Below, piece by piece: positions 61,278-64,000 of a stretch of DNA of 64,000 bases. The stretch lies in the NCBI GenBank assembly GCA_045863555.1, contig BTUU01000003.1:186001-250000 (forward strand). Direction: 5' to 3'. The notes under the pieces were generated by a model that was not told the origin of the DNA, ran no database searches, and worked only from the letters and a program-made list of their open reading frames with translations. The position numbers and the translations under genes were made by a program. Source of the DNA: JACRLV01 sp045863555 (lineage in GTDB: Bacteria > Planctomycetota > Phycisphaerae > UBA1845 > Fen-1342). The first letter of the stretch is position 1. Each line of letters begins with the position of its first letter.

Positions 61278-63272
61278 TTGACCCCGGCCGCCGGCGACGG
61301 TATACCTCCGGAGCTTAGGCGGCTGCGCGGCCTGGAGCGCGCCGCGGACCTGGAATCGCTCCGGAGAGCACAGTTGAGCCAGTCAAAACCGCTCGCAATC
61401 GGTGTCGGTCTCGGCTTTTTGCTGATCGGCGGCGCGATCGTCGTGCCTCCGCTTCTCGTGCCGGCGGCGCACTCTTCGGCGACCGATGCACAGCGCCAGT
61501 CGGAACTCGCCCGGCGTGAACTCGGCGGCTACGAGCCCGCCGTTCCGCTGGCCGTCGCCCGCCAGGACCTGGCGGCGCTCAAGTCCGCCGACGCCGAAAA
61601 ACTCGTTTCCCGCGTCGAGAAGCAGTTGCAGGAGTATGCGGAGCAGTCGTCCAGGAGCGTGCAGGCGGCCCGGAGCGCGGACACCAGCCGCGGCGTCCCC
61701 AGCAGCCGGCTTCCGCAGGCATTCAACGCCGATCCGAATTCGATGCGCCTGTCCCTGCCGAATTATGAAAAAATCGTCTCCGAAAATGAGACCCTGCTGA
61801 AGTCGGTCATCGCGTCGGCACAGAGCGCCGCCACGGCCGGGGGAACGACCCTCGGCGTTTCGACCGTGCTCGGCATCTCGCGCGAGATCGAGGCGTTCGG
61901 CCTCGTCGCGGAGGCCCGGGCGATGCGAAAGAAACTCACGGCCCTCCAGAACAGCGCGGCCAGCGCGGCCCTCGAGTGGGCGATCGCCGACGGACAGGTG
62001 AAACACTTCAAGGGAATCGATGTCGCGCCGACGGAGACCCAGCTCCGCAGCGATATCGACGAAATCGCCGCTGCCAAGAGCGCTGCGTCGACGGAAGTCT
62101 CGACGCTGACCGAGCGGATCACGGCGAACGAGGCAGAGCTGGTTCAGTTGCGCGAGCAGATCGCGGCCGAACGGAGCGCCATGAACGCCGCCGAGGCCGC
62201 GGGATTCACGGCCGGCGACGACGCGGCGTTTCGGGCCCACAAGGCTCGCCTGCTCGAGATTTCCGGCCGGCTCGCGGCGCTCCAGGACCGGGAGATGGCG
62301 CTTGCATCGGGGGATCTGAAAGGCGCGACCGTCGCGGATGACGATCTGCTGGACGGTGCGATCGAAGGCGGCGAGGAGGTGCTCGGGCTTGACGAGCTGA
62401 AGCGCCGCCTGTCTCTCGCAACCGACCAGCTCGCCCGTCTCTCGCGCGCGGAGGAGTCTCTCAACAAGAAGCTCGCGGACGCGACCGCGTTCGGGAAATT
62501 CGCGTCGGACGAGGCGGCCCGGTACGAGGCGCGGCAGAAAGAGCTCGAAAAACAGATCAACGGCCTCATCGAGCAGATGGGCGGGCTGAATAAGGACGCG
62601 ATCGCCAAGGAGGATGAAGCCCTCGCGTCGGCCCGCGGCGCGGTTTCGGCCTTTTCCTCCGCCAAGGGCGCGGCGCGCGGCTTTGTCGGAGAGGCGCGGA
62701 CGGTCCGTGGCGACGCGGACAAGGAAGGCAAGAACGAACGCCTCAAGACGATCGTAAATGACTCCGCGATCGAGCGAATTCCCGAGATCTTCGAAGCCCA
62801 GGCCCGCGCGATGCTCGGGATGATCCACGCCGAGCGGGCGCTGGCCGTCGAATCGTACAAAGCAGGGTTGGAGCAGCTCACCAAGGCGATCAAGGGCGCG
62901 AGCTACGACCCCAAGGCGCTCCAGGAAGTCATCGACACCGCCCGGAACGAGGCCAATTCGGCCTACGCCGAGGCGATCGGTCTCCAGGAGAAGATTGCCT
63001 CCGCCGACCGCGCGGCCTGGGCGCCGCAGGGCGGCCTCGCGGCGATGGCCTACTCTACGTCCAAGCTCGACCCATCCAAGGCCGGGCAATATCTCGACAT
63101 GGCCGCGAAGGCCCTGAACGCCGCCCTGAAGAACGAACTGTGGCCGCACATCCGGCCGGAGGTTCGCGCCCTGCGGCCGCTGCTTCCCGCCGCGAGCGGA
63201 GGTTCCGGCGGCGGGACGGGTGACGATTCGGGCGGCAGCACCGGCGATGATTCCAGCGGCGGCGGCGGTTGA
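61278..63272 (+). CDS. Membrane-anchored long coiled-coil protein
   Basis: A 664-aa protein with one membrane segment at about 38-62 (IGVGLGFLLIGGAIVVPPLL). Long heptad-rich helices follow (about 80-130, 260-345, 370-450 and 500-560), rich in Ala, Glu, Lys and Arg. It ends in a Gly/Ser/Asp-rich tail (SGGGTGDDSGGSTGDDSSG). No catalytic motif is visible. TTG 61278 is the proposed start since no ATG precedes the membrane segment in frame. It is probably a structural envelope protein (inference). glgB follows on the same strand. Confidence 0.65.
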   Translation: MTPAAGDGIPPELRRLRGLERAADLESLRRAQLSQSKPLAIGVGLGFLLIGGAIVVPPLLVPAAHSSATDAQRQSELARRELGGYEPAVPLAVARQDLAALKSADAEKLVSRVEKQLQEYAEQSSRSVQAARSADTSRGVPSSRLPQAFNADPNSMRLSLPNYEKIVSENETLLKSVIASAQSAATAGGTTLGVSTVLGISREIEAFGLVAEARAMRKKLTALQNSAASAALEWAIADGQVKHFKGIDVAPTETQLRSDIDEIAAAKSAASTEVSTLTERITANEAELVQLREQIAAERSAMNAAEAAGFTAGDDAAFRAHKARLLEISGRLAALQDREMALASGDLKGATVADDDLLDGAIEGGEEVLGLDELKRRLSLATDQLARLSRAEESLNKKLADATAFGKFASDEAARYEARQKELEKQINGLIEQMGGLNKDAIAKEDEALASARGAVSAFSSAKGAARGFVGEARTVRGDADKEGKNERLKTIVNDSAIERIPEIFEAQARAMLGMIHAERALAVESYKAGLEQLTKAIKGASYDPKALQEVIDTARNEANSAYAEAIGLQEKIASADRAAWAPQGGLAAMAYSTSKLDPSKAGQYLDMAAKALNAALKNELWPHIRPEVRALRPLLPAASGGSGGGTGDDSGGSTGDDSSGGGG

Positions 63273-63316
63273 ACCGGGTGCCGCCGGCCGTTCCCCGCGC
63301 GGACGACGGCAACAGC

Positions 63317-64000
63317 ATGAGTGCCTCACAATCCAGTGCCAGCGACCGCAAGGCGATTCTCCGCGGCGACCCGCGCGAGGTTTCGCGCATCGCGCATGGT
63401 GATTCGCATCATCCCCACCGCGTTCTGGGCGCCCATCCCGTGCAGATCGACGGCGACAAGGGTGTTGTCGTCCGGGCGTTTCATCCCGATGCGCAGGCCG
63501 CAGCGCTCCTCCTGAGCGACGGAACAACGGTTGAGCTCGAGCCCGCCGGCCGCCTGGGAATCTGGGCGACGTTCCTTCCCGGCCGGACCGCGCCGCTGGC
63601 GTACCGCCTGCGTTTCCGGTTCGCCGGCGGCGAATGCTGGGAGCGCGACGATCCCTACCGGTTCCTGCCGACGGTCGGCGATCTTGACCTGCACCTGTTC
63701 AACGAAGGCAATCATCGGCGGCTCTGGGAGTGCCTGGGCGCCCGTCGCCGGAAGATCGACGGCGTCTGGGGAGTCGCGTTCTCCGTCTGGGCGCCGAACG
63801 CCAAGCGCGTCAGCGTCGTCGGAGATTTCTGCCGCTGGGACGGGCGGCTGTTCCCGATGCGTTCGCTCGGCAGTTCGGGCGTGTGGGAGCTGTTCATCCC
63901 CGAAATGGGCACGGGCTGCTTCTACAAATTCGAGATCAAGACCCAGCGCGACGAGATCCGCATCAAGGCCGATCCGCTCTCCTTCGCGATGGAACATCCG
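63317..64000 (+). CDS. glgB: 1,4-alpha-glucan branching enzyme, N-terminal part (runs off window)
   Basis: The first 228 codons of GlgB, the enzyme that makes alpha-1,6 branches in glycogen. An N1 domain (about 1-110: HPHRVLGAHPVQIDG, RAFHPDAQAA, DDPYRFLPTVGDLDLHLFNE) is followed by the CBM48 domain, with VAFSVWAPNAKRVSVVGDFC and WELFIPEMGTGCFYKFEI. Both match long-form GlgB. The catalytic TIM barrel lies beyond the window end. ATG 63317 begins MSASQSSASDRKAIL, 44 bp after the coiled-coil protein stop; no strong Shine-Dalgarno is seen. Confidence 0.93.
   Translation, partial: MSASQSSASDRKAILRGDPREVSRIAHGDSHHPHRVLGAHPVQIDGDKGVVVRAFHPDAQAAALLLSDGTTVELEPAGRLGIWATFLPGRTAPLAYRLRFRFAGGECWERDDPYRFLPTVGDLDLHLFNEGNHRRLWECLGARRRKIDGVWGVAFSVWAPNAKRVSVVGDFCRWDGRLFPMRSLGSSGVWELFIPEMGTGCFYKFEIKTQRDEIRIKADPLSFAMEHP

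Noticed and set aside
61383..63527. 714-codon antisense frame over the coiled-coil gene
   Set aside because: It arises from biased third positions. The plus-strand frame has a membrane segment, heptads and sensible composition, whereas the antisense one does not.

Overview
The window is 64 kb of GC-rich DNA (roughly two-thirds G+C by eye). It looks like chromosome from a planctomycete of the Phycisphaerae type. Supporting signs are a DUF1501 Tat protein beside a planctomycete-type cytochrome c protein, a DUF1559-like pseudopilin, many exported proteins ending in dockerin-like EF-hand repeats (GDxDGDGxVDxxDLxxLLxxFG), and many membrane proteins carrying the zinc ribbon CxxCGYxLxGxxxxRCPECG. 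No transposase, integrase, phage gene, CRISPR array or rRNA was seen. The genome assignment is inference from family content only.

Layout. (1) 0.2-4.3 kb, minus strand: a five-gene operon of a GNAT acetyltransferase and four zinc-ribbon membrane proteins. Three are successive paralogues joined by ATGA overlaps, and the last is an in-frame fusion of three modules. (2) 4.5-7.6 kb: DUF1501 protein plus a membrane cytochrome c fusion protein. (3) 7.7-15.2 kb: family-4 uracil-DNA glycosylase, two metallophosphoesterases, a GT2 glycosyltransferase, a zinc-ribbon membrane protein, a TlpA-like thioredoxin and a LURP-one-like protein. (4) 15.3-22.7 kb: DUF4382 lipoprotein with an acidic tract, hotdog thioesterase, tRNA-Leu(UAG), 7Fe ferredoxin, SUI1 factor, a TIR-like ORF without a usable start, a CPCC protein, two exported proteins and tmRNA. 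(5) 22.8-29.7 kb: NADPH-FMN reductase, dockerin protein, pseudopilin, ALDH7, DUF1428 protein and seryl-tRNA synthetase. (6) 29.8-36.3 kb, minus strand: a secreted cluster of C25 gingipain-like peptidase, ankyrin protein and M14 carboxypeptidase. (7) 36.7-46.2 kb: glycine decarboxylase, sigma-54, sirtuin, secreted esterase, heme O synthase and DUF3179 protein. (8) 46.4-51.2 kb: two dockerin proteins, a zinc-ribbon protein, a methyltransferase and NadA. (9) 51.3-64 kb: Kef-type antiporter, WD40 protein, SppA, small zincin, MiaE, membrane and coiled-coil proteins, and the 5' part of glgB running off the end.

How the genes work together. Housekeeping genes (serS, gcvP, rpoN, ctaB, nadA, ssrA, glgB, miaE) are interleaved with a large secreted repertoire. 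Seven exported proteins share the same kind of C-terminal dockerin-like repeat, most ending in FGxxC(P/R), and an eighth has a divergent version. This suggests a common surface-attachment or sorting route with no cohesin visible here. Several exported genes have a compact hairpin at a fixed distance upstream of their start codon. The best candidate for an undescribed system is the zinc-ribbon/transmembrane module array at 0.2-3.7 kb.

Limits: all family calls come from reading translated sequence by eye. Start codons were chosen from Shine-Dalgarno-like sequences, signal peptides and family N-termini. Many are GTG or TTG.
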